This document shows positions 24,185 through 38,720 of a DNA stretch of 64,000 nt, one piece after another; within the stretch, counting starts at the first letter, position 1, and each line of letters begins with the position of its first letter. This DNA is from Paralichthys olivaceus (taxonomy: Eukaryota > Chordata > Actinopteri > Pleuronectiformes > Paralichthyidae): positions 19,477,501 to 19,541,500 of the forward strand of contig NC_091100.1 of the NCBI RefSeq assembly GCF_024713975.1, in the 5' to 3' direction. A program made the position numbers and the translations under genes. A model generated the notes under the pieces. It saw only the letters and a list, made by a program, of their open reading frames with translations, had not been told where the DNA came from and did no database searches.

Positions 24185-25939
24185 TATGCTGGTGAACATG
24201 AAATTTGTGTTGTTTAGTGACTTTTTGGCATCGACATCTTTTTCCATAACACCGGCCTGTTTATGCAGTCGTCATAGCAACTGCATTACGTTCTGGGAGG
24301 TGGGATGTGAGGGTTATGTAACAGGAGCTGTTGTCAGGAAAGGGTGAACAATGGTTCCCAGCTCCCAGAGTGGAAAGCATTAGTATCCAGAGAAGAGCGA
24401 GTGTTGAACTCTATGCTCTGCAAACTAAAAGCAGCGCAGGAAAAACTTTCAGAAAAGTGCAAATTGTGTGAGCAAATAAAAGTGAATGACCCAAAGAGCT
24501 TTTTAAAACAAGGCACACCCTGGCGGCTGACTAATCTTTGCCCCGGAGGCTTTTCAACAGTGTTACATGAAGCCTGTCACCTAGTAACAAGAACACACAG
24601 GGTTCACGACAGAAATATTGAGTGGGAATGCAAACACTGACTAACCAAACAAAGAGAGTCACTGTGGAAACAGGTGCCATCAGGTACCGCACTTTGGCCT
24701 CTGTATATGCGTTCTGATCGAAAGCAGACAACCAATGAGCTGCTGTGATAAAGCTCTGAGAAGGGTGGGGCTCCTCGGCCACAGCACAGTGACTTCATGC
24801 ATGTTTTGTGTGGAAGAGGACAGGGAATTGTTATGTCCATGTGGTGTGTGTTAGAGAGACACAAGTACAGGGGGAGTGAGAGCAGCACTTGAGCCGCTGC
24901 GCTTGGTAAAAGTCAGTGTCGGAAATTACAAAGAAATCCTATGAAGAATTTGCGATTCTTGAACGATGGTGTAATGTTGGTTTTGGAAAAGGGAGAGATT
25001 ACAGAGAGGATCCAATTGCAAAATGCAGCCCCCCCTCTGAGGAGCCTCACTCAGCCATATTTGGACCCATTTCTCTGCACATCAGCGTCTCTTGCACACT
25101 GTTATAATGATAGTTGATGACAAAGCCCTTAGAGTTATGCATGTAATTAGATGTGAAAATCTAGAGGTCATAGAGAGGCGTTGCCTCAAGATCAGACCAT
25201 TTTACCCAGATCAGTGTCAAACCCACTAGTCCTGTTGAGGAAAACCTGCTACAGAGCAAAGTAGATTAAGATGCTGCTGTATTAATTACAGTACTTTAAA
25301 GTTGTTTCCCATGTTTATAATGTGGGTAATGTGGGTGGTTTCATAATTTCAGTGTCTAAAGAAGATACGAATGCTTAAAGTTGTCTGTGCATCCATGTTC
25401 AAAATGACAGTATGTGAGATATAGATAATGCATTAAAGAATATAGACTATATAATATCGGATGTTGCCCTAATGCTAAACAAGTTAAAAGTAATTTGTAA
25501 AGACCCCATTGTTCAAGGTGGATAGTTTTGGGATTAGTAATTAACTGTATGAATGGCTATAGAGACAGTGTAGGTGTTTAAGAAATAGTTAGACATTTTG
25601 GCAATGACATCACAGTTTACTTTGAGCATGCCCACTATTGCTTTGTGTAATGTGCCAGGAACAACAACAAAAATGGAGACATCCTGTTTCTCCATGTTCT
25701 TTTTCTTTTCTCAGTTTACTGGCGGATAACAAACAACAAGAATCATATGCATCATATCAAGAATCAAATGAATCCGTCTGGTTAGCAAGAAGCTCACTCA
25801 CTATGCTCACAATGTTCTTCTCTGGTGTTTGAGGGATCGTTGATCAACATGTATTGGTCTGGCGTGAGCGTTTGTAGTAATTTTTGTGTTCTCGCCTGGA
25901 CAGAGATATTTTGTCAACGTTGCTCCACTTTCTCCCATT

Positions 25940-26108
25940 ATGCAGAAATGAAGCCAAAATATATGAAAGCTACCATCTTGTTCATTTGGAGCCAGATTTT
26001 GTGCAGTACTAATCAGGGTATGGAGTGGAGATAGGGAGGTCTCGCCAACAGACAAGCTCGACCAATCGCAGGTCTATCTCAGCTGTCTGTCATTATATGT
26101 CACCCCAG
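25940..26108 (+). repeat. Dispersed repeat (copy 2, truncated)
   Basis: It shares AAGCCAAAATAT and GGAGCCAGATT with the copy at 4566-5023, and continues into GCTCGACCAATCGCAGG and TCTCAGCTGTCTGTCATTAT. It lacks the 3' half seen in copy 1. Confidence 0.6.
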
Positions 26109-27534
26109 TGAAAGCCCAGGATGTAAACAAAGCAACTTGGACTCACAGGGGACTAGTGCTGGTGATTCATAGTAAATAAAGAGTTTCACGGCAGATAATG
26201 CGTTATTTAGAGGCTGTATTGTGGATGCCCCAATCACCTGGTGGATATACGCCGATTGCGTGTGGATCTAAAAGCATCCGAAGGACTCCAAGTTACTCCA
26301 AACCTTTATGGGTAGATCTACATACCATATGCTGGAAATAAGGAACAGGTTGAAAAAAATCGAACTTCTCCTTTAAGGTCAGGTCTTCTGGGGTCCTACA
26401 GATATCAGTGACCTTGAATGCCTCATCTTATAAACTAACATAGACAATAAACACAATTTACTTCAATGCAGACGTGTTGGTTTCATCATTGTCTGAACTG
26501 TAATGATAGCCTGAGTTACGACAGTCTCTGGACTTGAACCAAGCTACAGTGGAGGAGTCATATTTTCATCATCTCAATCTATTTGCCCTTAAGCCAAGTA
26601 TGATGTTGCAGTAAAAACTGCAGCTAAACAAGGAGAGGCTATTTCAGAAGCAGCACAACTACATTGTCTTACTTTTATTGAGTTGTTTAATGAATGATTA
26701 CTTAACCACCACCCAGGCTGCATTGCTGGAAATGGGAGCGGTGAGAGGATTAGATTCAATTTGTAGCAGAGCCTCACCTTGGTGTAAAAAGCTGTCATCA
26801 TTCAAGTTAATTTACTATCAGACATTTTGGTTTATGATGCCTGCTGGATAAGGCGAAGACGGACAAGAAACCACAGCATGAAAAGACAAACTACGCGTGG
26901 CTGCACAAAGGAACACGATCAGAAGCCGTGCCAAGTTGCCAACAGTCATTTCTGTTTTTCTTCTCTGTGGCTGTCTGCCATCTAAGGCTAGCCCGAGGCT
27001 AACAGAGTGAGATCATGGCAGAGGCAAATATGTTACTCACTCGATGTCACAAGAGCTCAGTTTAGTTGAATTAATGACAAGTTCATTGGAAGAAAGATGA
27101 AAGCCAGCATTGTTTAGATACTTTGATGCTGTCTGTCTTGATATTGTCAAACTGCGGAGGCAACTGTAACATTCCCGGTGTGTGCAACCCTTATCTTCCT
27201 GTAACTGAATCCCTAACCACAATGTGTTGTTAACAACTACATGCAAAACAGTCACAGGATCAGTTACCTATAAAAAAGCAGTTTAATTACAGAGGTTATA
27301 TGAACATCTTGGGAAATAATCTCAGCTAAAGCAAAAAGTCTTATCAGAGAGCTGCCTTGACTGTAGGCCTGCTTTATCTCACTGTGGTATTTTACGAAAC
27401 CACATTGCGTTCTCATATCAGAGAAATGTTTGGTTAAGTGTAAGTCATGTCCGCAGGAGTTAAACCGGAGTTTGGTGTCCGTATCAGCAGGAATGTTGCC
27501 GTCTCAGGGTCAGAAAGTCCATCAAGGGCCTGGA

Positions 27535-27557
27535 GGGGGGGGGGGGGGGGGGGGGGG
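27535..27557 (+). repeat. Poly-G run
   Basis: 23 consecutive G residues preceded by GGGCCTGGA. The exact length is uncertain, since such runs are often mis-sequenced. Confidence 0.85.
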
Positions 27558-29477
27558 CATTCTTCACTCGGCTGACGGACTCTATTCTCAACCAGTGTTA
27601 GGTTTGACACACAAGCTGAGAGGAATGCCGAACGTCCTCGCTAAAGGTCTTAGACGCTGTATGGCATCGGATCTCACTGTGAAAGTTTTCAAGACGGGCT
27701 GGTGAGCTGCAGCGAGGCGTAGGAACAGTTGAGAGGTAGAGAGCGCAACAAGGCCAAGCACATTTGAGGGGCTTTCAGGGCCTGCCAGGCGTGAGACAGG
27801 TGTGATTTTTCATGCATTTGCACAGCTGTGAGTTTATTCACCCTGTGCAAGCCAGACCAGTCACTATCAGTCTATTCCCACCATTCAAAATGAACTGTGA
27901 CTATTGTGTCCCTGTTTTTAACATGCATGTGACTGGAAGAGGGGTAACAAGTAGGGCTGGTTTGAGGGACCACACCCTACATGTAATTCTGAGGGCTTGA
28001 AGACCAGGATGGAGCAACCTGGGCGGGTCTCACGGAGATTACTGCAGCTTAGCAGAACTCTATCTAAACTGTAGGCTATCAAAAAAGGGAGAGCTTGTTC
28101 AAACAATACATCTGATCCTGGTGCATTTTTCTGTAGTGACTGCAAACCCGATTATTTAAGACTGCACTCACTTTTAGCGCCTCCATGTGGGCTGGGATGT
28201 TTACTCCCATGATGCAATGGGTGGAGAAACCTAAACTTGGATATAGTGTGTTTATAAAGTAAAGCATTCTGTGTAAATCCCCTCTAAGATTCATAAACTG
28301 TGGGAGTAATATCCAGTGAAAGAACAACTGATGAAAACCTCCCAGAAGCAGCGTGAGGCACTTTTTCCCTACAAAATTGCTACTGCTGCTACTGAAGAGT
28401 GACTCTGATTTTCCAAATGCTGTAAGCTTGAGCTAATATGACTCGAAGGGTCCTAATAAACTTAAACAAAAGCACATTCATTGCACCAGTTGTTAAAAAA
28501 AAGCAGGGGTGCATAAAGAAGCTGATGTTCTGTATATAGCATGTTCTCAAATGTTCGGAAAGGGGGAAGAAGCAATCAAATCAGGGCACCTACAATTAAA
28601 ATCTAAATAAATTAAAGAGAAATGAAAATTACGGAACATGCACATAGGCACTGAACAGTAAGCGTTTAGTGTGAGCAACATGTTGAGTTGTAGCTCATAT
28701 TGGCCACAGGCTTTAAAAAGGGCACCTCCCTGCTTCAGGAGTTAAGACAATGCTGCCACCTGTATGTTTAAACCACAAGACGGGTGTTCACCATCAACCT
28801 CATTAAAACCTGTTGGAAAAACAGATGTCGCACCTTTTTACAACCAAAACACAATGATTCAAATTAGTCCAGGTATAGGCAGGCAGCTGCCAAAAGAAAC
28901 ACATGGGTGCAAAATAATTACAGATATAGATTTCTGTACAAAACCAGCAGATTTAGGATTAAGATATGACAATGATGTTGCTATGTGGGGATTGATATTT
29001 ACAATCGTAAGAGTATCAAACTAAAGTGTGTGTGTGTGTGTGTTGAACAATTGTTCAAGTCTTTTTTCACTCTGTTCTCTACAAGCAGACGTGACACACA
29101 GTGTCAGTCCTGAGTACTCACTGTCACAGTGACCATGTCACAGTGAGGATACACCAAAACCTTTAAAGAGCAATGTTTTCAGATTGCATAGATCAAGTGT
29201 GAATGTGTTATTGCTGTGAAATAATTTTCGACATGACAATACTGCCATCTTGAGGGCTGGAACAGGAATTGCACAGCCTTCAGGAGCCGCAAACAACACA
29301 CTCTCTTCAGTCTCCATTGTTAAATCATTAATGTGGGAATATTTTCTGTGGGAGATTCAAATGGGACTCCTCTGGTGTTTTGTTTATATGAACCTGTAAT
29401 CCCGACTCCTATGTACAAGCACTATTTCTCTCTGTGTTGGATTCAGAGTGTGTCCCTGTATGTGCATGTGTATTGAA

Positions 29478-29700
29478 CAGAGGTTCCCAAACATTTCAGC
29501 CCCGACCCTTAAAATAACTGAACAAGCAACGTGACCCATCAGGAAACTGATTTGAGCAAGTTAACAAAAAAAATTGAATTACCCAAGAGGTCATGTTGCA
29601 AAATTTCCTGTGGTGTAAAATAACCTGTTGCAATTGATGCTACCACCAATCTGTCAGAATCTCCTCATGGGTCACATGATGTAAACAAAGACAATCTGCA
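29478..29700 (+). repeat. Degenerate dispersed repeat
   Basis: Begins with AGAGGTTCCCAAACATTTCA, a sequence that opens a common fish repeat in my memory, and continues to TGGGTCACATGATGTAAAC. Family not confirmed. Confidence 0.4.
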
Positions 29701-29913
29701 TGGTTTTCTTTTAAATATAACTAGTATGTTATAGCTTTTAAAAAGATTATGGCTAAATTACATTCCAGCAAGTTATTTTTTTTTAATTGTATTAGATTAC
29801 TGGAAATCAACCTGACCTTCTAATTAACACCAACCCTCATTCACAATTTCCTAGTTTTCAGCCTTTTAACAAACACAACTGTTGAATGATAGAGGACACA
29901 TCAAAGCATATTA

Positions 29914-29919
29914 TTTATT
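29914..29919 (-). terminator. smap1: Candidate polyadenylation signal of smap1
   Basis: AATAAA on the minus strand about 540 bases after the smap1 stop codon. It lies in an AT-rich stretch, so chance occurrence is possible. Confidence 0.35.
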
Positions 29920-30452
29920 ATTACTTTAATTTTATAGGGGAACCACAAGTACTTTAAAAGAAGGTTATACAGCGCTGTACATTTGGGAGCAGTACTGAGA
30001 CTAGAAGAGTCATATCTTCTCCCTTTAAATATGATTCATTTAAATGTTCTATATTCTTATAATGATACAGTGATACAATAAAAGCGTGAAACTGGTCCTG
30101 CAGCTTTTCTGATATGTCGATATCATTTTTGTTGGGACTGTTATCTCCTTGTAGTTTTTCTTTTCCAAAAAAGGAAAATAAAAGTTATGTTCAAAAACCA
30201 TACGACAGGCAGAAACTGCCAGGCTGTAATCCTGCATGACTCCCAATTCACTCACACAATAGAGAGAAAGAGAGACAGAGAGAAGGAGAAGGAGGAGAAA
30301 AAAAACAAGATACAATTTTCATGTTCTGAAGGCTGGTCTGTGATGGAGATAGGCATCAGTTCATAGTGAAGCACAGAGGAGCACAAGATATATATTTGCA
30401 CTTTCTGCAACCTCGACTCTTACTCTGCCCGACCATCGACCCGCCCCAAGGC

Positions 30453-33400
30453 TCACTTCCATAGCTGTGTGCTCAGAGTCTGGCCTGATCCAGCTGCTGC
30501 CCAACCACCCATGGCTGACTGAGGCTGGCCAAAGGTCATCTGACCTCCTGCACCGTTCAGAGTCATCCCTGACATCTGCTGGTTCATCTGCAGTTGTGAG
30601 ACAGAGGAGCAACACTGGAAAATTAACAACAATCAAACATGTAATAACTGATTTATGACCCATAACTTGTACCGATGAGTAGAGAGCACAGTCTCACACA
30701 TTCTGCCTGTAAATGACCTAAATAATATGTTGTTTTTCATGATAATGCGATTTTATAGATCTTCTGAAGTCTGTGCTAATTTTGTCTGAACAGATTGAAG
30801 TCTGGTGCCTTTCTTTTGAAATGGTATTCAGATTCAGACTTTTTATTCATCCCACAGAGGGGAAATTTCCTTATTGCAGTTGCATAAGTACACATATGTA
30901 GAAAAAAATTAAATGAAAATAAATAAAAATATAAAATTATAAATATTGAGAAACAACATACTTTTATTTTGAAAAGGTAGTGACGGTAAACAAAGACTTT
31001 GGATAAAATTGAAGGTGTGTCTTGCACATGAATGAGAAATCATACTTTTTGTTGGTTTAGCACCTGGCTGATAAGGGCACAAGGTTTGCAGATATCTAGT
31101 TTCTTATTGTGGTTATTATAGAGTGAATTTAAAAACTACAATCAAACAACTGTGTGAGTGTGTAAGCCAAGAAGATCACTGTGTGGAATTCCCTCCAGGT
31201 GTTCTTGAGATATCACGTTTCCAAGAATCAGATGGACAACCCAAAAACATAATGGCTCTGGTCAGTGTAAGGGAGTTTAAATGTGCCGTCAGAGTACAGT
31301 TCAAACCAAAGGCTCCATATCACCTAGTGCTCTGAAACTGTTTGTAGAAGCTGTAACATTGCTGTGCTGCAATTATGGACTACACAGTAAACATTCACAT
31401 ATACAGTAGACTTATACTAACTAAAATCATGCTTGTTCTGCCATCTGGTGGTGGCTAAATGTTTGGCCCACCCCCAGAACAACCTCTCACAATGCACCAT
31501 TGTGCAATGCATCACTGCAGCTGGGTGCGGTCACACGTGAAGCAAACCACACGTGTCAGAGGTGTCAAACACCTGACACTCAACTCAACAATACAAGATT
31601 TACTGTTGAATTGCTTGTTTGTTATATAATCTTACGAGAGCTGCAGTGACAGTGTTTCCGTACCTGACCCATGTTCCACTGAGCCTGCTGCCCGGGCTGG
31701 ATGGCGTACATGCCCTGAGCAGGCACCATGCCTGCAGGCATAGCTCCGCCCTGTGGTCCCATCATTCTCGGGGCCATACCCATCACACCAGTGGCGGGCG
31801 CATTTCCCATGAAGCCGTTGGTCATTGTCATCCCGACCATCATGCCCGGACTGGGCCCCATCATGGCTGCCCCGCTCTGAGCCATCATGGCACCCATGAC
31901 GGTTGTGGGTGGCATGGCTGTGCCCATGCCGGGGAAGGCTTGATAACCAGCAGGGCCCTGGACAGGAAACTGCATCTGGGAAGGGCCCATGAACATGCCA
32001 GCTGAAGAAAGATGGAGGAAAAAGACAGAATAATGTTATGAACACTAATACTACATCCCAGTATCTTTACGTGTGAGACGAGGGTGATTTCCAGAGCTTG
32101 TAAAATATTTGGCTGTATAATAATAAGTTTGAGACACAATTGTTTATATTTCAGGCAGCAGTGTTGGGAAACCTCTGTGGTGGCATCGAGTTGGAAAATA
32201 CACACAAGTATCTACTTGCTCTGTCTGGACACCATTCAAGTGATGTCACTTGGCAAAACAAAATGTTATGGCTGAGAGGAGAGATGGCAAAACTAAGAAA
32301 CAATAAGAAGAAAGGTACATGGATGGACAAGCAGAGATTCAATCTGCAGCTGAGTGGCTTTATTCACTAAACAACTGATGATAAATCGTTGTTTTGTGTG
32401 TTCAACAACCACAAAGAAGAATGGTGCTGGGAATTAAATCGCAGCAATTTTTGAGACCAACCTAAATGTGACAAGAAAGTAATTTGAATTAAAATATTTA
32501 TTTAAGACAAACAGTTTAACTTCTGGTATATAAGACAACATTTTACATTTGAGGGGCTTCTTTGCTTATCGGACCCCTTGACCCCTTTTTGATATAGAAT
32601 TTAACTGTCATTTTGTGCATTGTGGTTCATACAATGGTATTTCACATCAGCTTATGTTTGGATGAATTTCAGACGATTGCAGCTCTCACCAGCGGGCTGT
32701 GAGTGGGACATGTTGCTAGTTCCATAGAGGGACAGGATGGAGTCCTTGGACAGGGGCTTCTTGGTTGTGTCATCTGTTTTAGTGGTGCTACTGCTGTCGC
32801 TGAACAGGTTGAGCTCTCCCTGCCCCAACGCTGAGCTGGCACCCACTCCTGCTGCGGGAGCTTGTGTTGGAGTGCTGGCCGCGTTACTGGAGCTTACCTG
32901 GAGGGAGGAAGAAAATCCTGAGGATGCTGTCATCGGTTAATGATGAGTTAAACAATCTATTTGTCCTTTTTATGTGCAGGACTCAAAGCTTTTAGATTCA
33001 AATCTTTGAATGACATCTCTAAGCAACAGCTAACATTTTAGAGCTTTCTGTGTAGACAGCGGATATCCTGGCCATTCACTGTACACCGTTTACAGTCAGA
33101 CTTGTTTCTTTAATCACACAAGTTGAATGTTTCTCCACATCAAACACAAACAGTGCTGCTTCTTGTAGGTCTTTTAGGTCCAGTCAACATTTTGGCTAAT
33201 CTCTAATCTCTATTGTTTACCTGGAGGCAATAAAACCTGCTCGAACGTGATTGGGCAAACTAGAAATGGAAACCTGAAGCCTTTCCATCCAAAAGTCTCG
33301 CCCACAGATTCTTCATCGGTTTACAGAGACTACATACTAGAATAAATGAGTCTAGGCAGTTTTTGGACCTGGTTGTCACACATGGGCAAATAGCCAAAAG

Positions 33401-36400
33401 TTGTGTTTAGCCAAAATGAACAGGATGGTTTCCACATTTTATCCTGTAATAAATGGTGTGATAATAGCCTGTGCTGCACAATAACATCCCATAATTCATC
33501 TGTGGCCTGGTCGTAGCTAGTTCAGTCATAAAAAGGTTAATTAAATCCTCAACATCTAACAAGTTATTTTAGTCGCAGTACCTGTGCCAAGACACAGTTA
33601 AGTGGCACCATGAGTTTATATTTTACAAAACACAAAGGGCTGGTTTTACTCTTCGTCACTCACTCGCGCGCACACACACACACACACCTGAAATTACAAA
33701 AATGTCAGAAAAGACGCCCCTATGTGCTTTGAAGGACTTGATTTGAGCATGTATCACTGTTTTTGGAAGAATAATAATAAATGAATGGCTAGTGTAAATG
33801 ATTATTGGTTGCAGCCTAATTAAATGTTAAGTCAATAAGCCTGATTTGCTGGGTTTATTTTCTGAAGAGCGTTTGTGCCTCTCTTTCATTTGAGGCCATC
33901 CATCTGCATTGTAGCCGTCCTGTGGCTCAATCCTGCTGCTGATAATCATTTGATGTTTTATTTTTTATCACACACTTAATTTTGGTTTTACACCAAGACA
34001 ACCATTAATGTTCAACCCTGCTGAGCAATATTTAGAAATTAGCTCTAAATCTGGACTTGGGAGTTATTGCTTGGTTTTACCTGAGGAAACTGAGCAGCAG
34101 ATGAGGACGCAGGGAGGGGGTTGGATACCATGGGGCCGAATATAACCAGGTCATTGTTGTTCTGGCTTGTGCTACCATTGTTAGCTGATGCAGCTGTTGG
34201 TGCGTCTGTGACAGAAAGGAGAAAAAAAAAGGGTTTTACAGGTGTAACATAACCAAACATCATTAGAAAAGGCAACACTGAGAATTCAGCATAACTCACT
34301 GATGAGTTCTCAATGATATTCTACCTGCATCTCCTAAGAACTTATAATAAATCCTAAGACAACCTCTAACTGCAGAGAAAAGTGGTTTCAAACCAGCAGA
34401 TCTCCTGTTTACTGATGTGGACTGTGCACCATTTGTATTTATTTAACTGCAGTGCCCTCCCACTGCTGCACAACTGCAAACACAGTGAGGATAATGGTTG
34501 GTTCAATAAAAAATTAATCAGCTTACCAATAGTAGCTCATCAGCCACAAAACAAAAATAAACCTCCCATCCAAACATCGCAAAACCCCTCCATGCCAATC
34601 AGTGATATAAACACCATTATCTCAACATTGTAAATGAAACAGCTGTAATGAAGTGTTGTCATTTAATTACTAATGCCAGAGCTGTTGCATTTAAAAGACA
34701 GGACACAAATTAAATACAACGTAGTTCAAACCCAACATATGATTATGAAAAACAGCACATTTGAACAGATATATGTCCAGACAGAATTACCCACGTAACT
34801 ACTAACCAGTGAAAAACGGACCCAGCAGTGGCTCCATGAGCAAACCTAAATTATGAAAACCAAAATGACCTCACTCCCCACTTTTTCATAGCATTAAGAT
34901 GCCTGTGCCGTGCCGTCACTGGGAAGTATTTTGTCTTCTTTCTTTGTGATATTTAACTCTGATCATCCAAAATAAAAGCACCAAAAAATGTTTACACCAG
35001 CACTGAAAGTGAAACAGGAAGTTACTTCTCTACGGCGAGTGATTCAGCAGCAGCGGCACTTCCTCTGGATAATGGTGGTTTACTGGTAGAAAGTTAATGT
35101 AAAGCGCTGGGGGGGTTTTCTATAGTTTGCATCAGCAGAAACTTCAAAGAACAGACTTCATTACAGCTCAGCAGATCCCAGATCAGTGAGGGTTCTGTCT
35201 TTAAGGGAATATACAGACACATACTTGCTGTGTTACACAGGCACTAATAACTGTCTGAAAGAGGAACACAGCCTTTGAAACATGATCTCTGAAGTCCATT
35301 TCCTGATTAATATGCATCAAGCCAACATGTTTCAACCTTGTTTATACTCGCACAAGACACCATGGCCCAGGCCTCTGTAGATGGCGTGCAAACTACAAGC
35401 TTGCACAGAGGCATTTAAGGGTAAACAAAAATTCTGAGGAGCATGACAAAGTATTGGAGCTCTCATGTTTGCTTCTCTTAATAGCATAAGAGATCTCTAG
35501 GTAAGTTGTTTGCTTCTAACGCTGTCTGCAATGCTATTTGCTCATTATATGTTCATTCTCCGTCTTGCACACTTGTCCTCTTGTCCGTGTAGTTTTTACC
35601 ATCCACACAGACAGCCACACCTCGTAGTTTCAGCTGCAACCGTGAGCTAATGTCTCAAATTCAATGCAGTTCCTCTAACACACCAGAACTTCTCTATCAT
35701 TCAATCTTTGTTGCACATGAGAGAGCAAACTGTTTGCGCATAAAGGTGCACTCGTGCTACCACCACAGACGGGATCAATTCTGTGGGAAACACTGGGACC
35801 CTCAGGGTTTGAACTGACTGAATTCTGAACCACAGTATCAAAGCTCTCGTCTGCTGTGAGGGAACAGTGGTACACAATCTGAGACAGAACTCAACACAAC
35901 ATGCTACAACCTAACAGTTTAAGCCAACCTGCAACCATCCTATATAAATACACTGTTGTTTCTAAAGTAATCAAGGATCAATAATCGAGAATTACATAGC
36001 AACCCTAGTGCATAATATGCATGTAATAACTGGCTCAACAGGTTTGTCCAGTAATTTATTAGACCAGCACAACTGGAAACAGAAAATAACAATTACAGGC
36101 TGAGGTCATATTCTGCCTGACTCCACATACAATATCTCAGTCCCACTGTAGATTGTTTTTATTTTCAGGTAGTGACACTCACCAAGGCCTAGTAGGTTCA
36201 CAGCAGGTTCTGCAGTCTTTGAGGGGCTGATTTTGGGAACTGGCCTGGACTCTTCACTCTTTGAAAAATATAAAATCGTTATAAGAGGCAGATACAAATG
36301 AGGGTCAAAATCGGTCAAAAACAATGCAGAGGAGATGTCCATAGAAATCTATTCAAAAGGTGATGTGTTCTGATACCTTGGTGTAGGATGAGACCTTGCT

Positions 36401-38526
36401 TCCTCTGTCTGGCTCCCTCTCTTTCTTACTGTCTTTAGGCTGAGAACACAAGATAAACTCAACATGAGATAAACACATAAAACATTGATGGAGGAACTTA
36501 ATCAACCGTATGTTCAAAATATTGAACACTTTTGTTTGTACTTACACTGATCCCATTGGTCACATTCTTGCTGTAATATTTCTTCTTCTCATATTTATCC
36601 CTGATGAAGAATTCCACTGCTCTGAGGTCAGAGTTAAAGGAAAAAGAAGCAGCATACCAACTTAAAACAAATGACTTTCTACATCATTTCACTGTTTTGC
36701 TCTGAGTGAAGGATACTGGTCTGTTTGAGGTCTTCTGAAACTATCTGGAAGGTTGGCCTCATAAAGCTTCCTGGCCTTGGTGTTACCCATATCCTGTATA
36801 CTCTGAAATAAAAGGAAAGACAGAAGGGTTAATAAGAAGAGGGAACTTTTCATAAAGGCACAATGAAATATTTAAAGGGTTCTCCACTCTGAGTTTATTA
36901 GTTTGCTCATCATCACTCGTGCTGCTAAGGCAGGGAAAACAGTGCTACAACGTTTACTGTGGCTCCAGTAGAGCTTTCTGACATGAGAAAATAACCCTGA
37001 TGGTGTTTTCACAGTTTTCTGTTATCTCAAAAACGTGCTTCAGTTGTAATTATGACTACAATGTTCTCATTAATGGTTATTTGCAAGGTAAAAACTGGTA
37101 GTTATGGTATTTGGTAACGTCCAAATGACATGATGCGGCAGCCTGACAGGCTATCAAGTTGCATCGTGGGAAAGGGACACTCGATCCACACTAGGGAGTC
37201 ATTATAAACAGTGCCCTACTGGGCTTACATCTTGAAAATGGAAAGTTTTGCTATTGTCACAGGTTTAAGGAAAAGACTTGTTGTTAACAGAGTACAACTG
37301 GGACAAGATCAGTTTTCTTATGACCCTTAAAACAAATTTACTCAACACTCATTTAGGAATATGAATATGAAATGGAGGGGATTGAGAGTTAACCGGATTA
37401 TTGTGGAACTTAACAAATGTATGGTAGATAGTTTTGGTAAATGGTCTTTAATTATTTTACGCATACCTAGTCTTGATAACCTTTCAAGCACCTTACAGGG
37501 CAGTTTTGCCACTCACACTCAAGGCAGCACATTTTCTGCCACACATCACTCACACACTGCTGTCAGTGGCAATTTGATGTAGGATGGAACCGGCAACCTT
37601 CTGGTTAGTGGGCGACAGACTCTACCCCTAGAGTCACAACCACACAGTATTAAAAAATGTGTAACTTATGTACATATTCTCCATATTTCTAGTCTATTCA
37701 ATTTGTTTTACTTTTACGTGGGCTCTCATTTAGACTGCCTGCTGCTACAATAGGATTTCCCCAACATGGCATGAACGTTGTCTATCTTGTCTCATCATCA
37801 GTACCTGGATCTGGTCTGAGGTCCATTGGTCCAGGTTGACTGACTTCACTCTAGATATGTGGACTCCCAGGTTTCTGTGGATGCCCGCACATCGGATGCA
37901 GACGAATACTCCCAGATTCCAGGATGCCCATCTTGGACCTGACGAAGCAACAACAACAAAGAGGTGGTTGTTATTTTATTAAGGAGAGATGCGTGTGATA
38001 CGTTCACGTGCATGATCTTGTTGGGACTTCACATTATCTCAACTCTTTATTAAATGGCCAACATGAAGATCAATGTGTGGTTCCCATGGAGGAGCTACCA
38101 CCGGTGGTTAAACGCCTGTAACACCCGGAGCCGAAGCTGTTGGAGGCGGCGGGGCAGAGACGCTGCCGGGAGCTTATGTGGGTTAAGAGAAGTTAGCTCG
38201 CTGGTTAGCCACTTAGTTTAGCTTAGCTTAGGGGGAAGAGGTGTCAGCTGACTGACCGGAGCCAGTAACAAACTAGCGGGTTAGCTTAGCCATGCTAATC
38301 AACGCATATGTTACGTCGCTCCTCGGCGTTAGCGGCGAATTCAGAGTGAAAGTGTGAACTTAGTAGAGGAAGAGAGGAAATAAAAAGTCGGCGGTGTGAA
38401 CGTCGCACCTTTCGCCTCGCAGTCGGCGCAGTACTTGTTGTCGTCCTCCCTCAGCATTTTGGACAGGATGGCCTGGTGCTGCTCGTTCAGTTTCTGGGCC
38501 TTTTCTCTCTCCGAGCGGGTCGCCAT
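30453..38526 (-). CDS. smap1: Arf GTPase-activating protein SMAP1
   Basis: Ten minus-strand exons join in frame: 38409-38526, 37805-37938, 36717-36802, 36546-36621, 36377-36439, 36183-36258, 34081-34205, 32690-32897, 31664-32001 and 30453-30587. They encode 452 residues, close to human SMAP1 (about 440-467). The N-terminal ArfGAP domain has the zinc finger C33-x2-C36-x16-C53-x2-C56 and the catalytic arginine R61 in IHRNLGVH. Next comes [17 protein letters not shown], then a basic linker that looks shorter than that of mammals. The clathrin box LLGLD falls at residues 181-185; its Asp codon is split by intron 6. [27 protein letters not shown], a Met/Gly/Pro-rich stretch and the C-terminal STQLWK follow in family order. 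SMAP1 stimulates GTP hydrolysis on Arf6 and acts in clathrin-dependent endocytosis. [18 protein letters not shown] separates it from SMAP2, which starts differently. Confidence 0.95.
37490..37645 (+). repeat. Dispersed repeat in smap1 intron 2
   Basis: AAGCACCTTACAGGGCAG, CTCACACACTGCTGTCAGTG, GGAACCGGCAACCTTCTGG and CGACAGACTCTACCCCTAGA follow the same order as the repeat at 13051-13202, in diverged form. Confidence 0.5.
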
Positions 38527-38720
38527 GTTCGCGGCTGCGGCGGGACGTTATCGATGAGGAGAAATGTGCGTGAATCAGTCGATCGAAAGTCGTTTCTGGT
38601 AAAAGACCATAATCAGAGGACCGGACGCCTCCGAGTGGGGAAATGAAAACACCCGGAACCGGAATCCTGTCTCCGCCCACAGGAATTCTAGAGCTGACGC
38701 GGCGGCGGCACCGGATTGGA
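38527..38720 (-). promoter_or_regulatory. smap1: Promoter region of smap1, TATA-less
   Basis: A CpG-containing, GC-rich stretch just before the smap1 ATG. Two CCGGAA motifs, candidate ETS-factor sites, lie at about 38653-38665. No TATA box was seen. This fits a housekeeping-type promoter, though the transcription start cannot be placed. Confidence 0.5.

Larger units (their letters stand above)
24215..29910. other. Intergenic stretch between keratins and smap1
   Basis: No exon could be supported. Open frames are at most about 98 codons and resemble nothing I know. The stretch includes one dispersed repeat copy (25940-26108), a poly-G run (27535-27557) and a degenerate repeat at about 29478-29700. 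Confidence 0.6.

Noticed and set aside
31123-31335. 70-codon plus-strand frame in the last smap1 intron
   Set aside because: Short, without similarity, and surrounded by ordinary intron sequence.
36183-36258. Apparent loss of the acidic residue in the SMAP1 clathrin box (LLGLG)
   Set aside because: This came from reading through the intron. After splicing the split codon is GAC, so LLGLD is intact.
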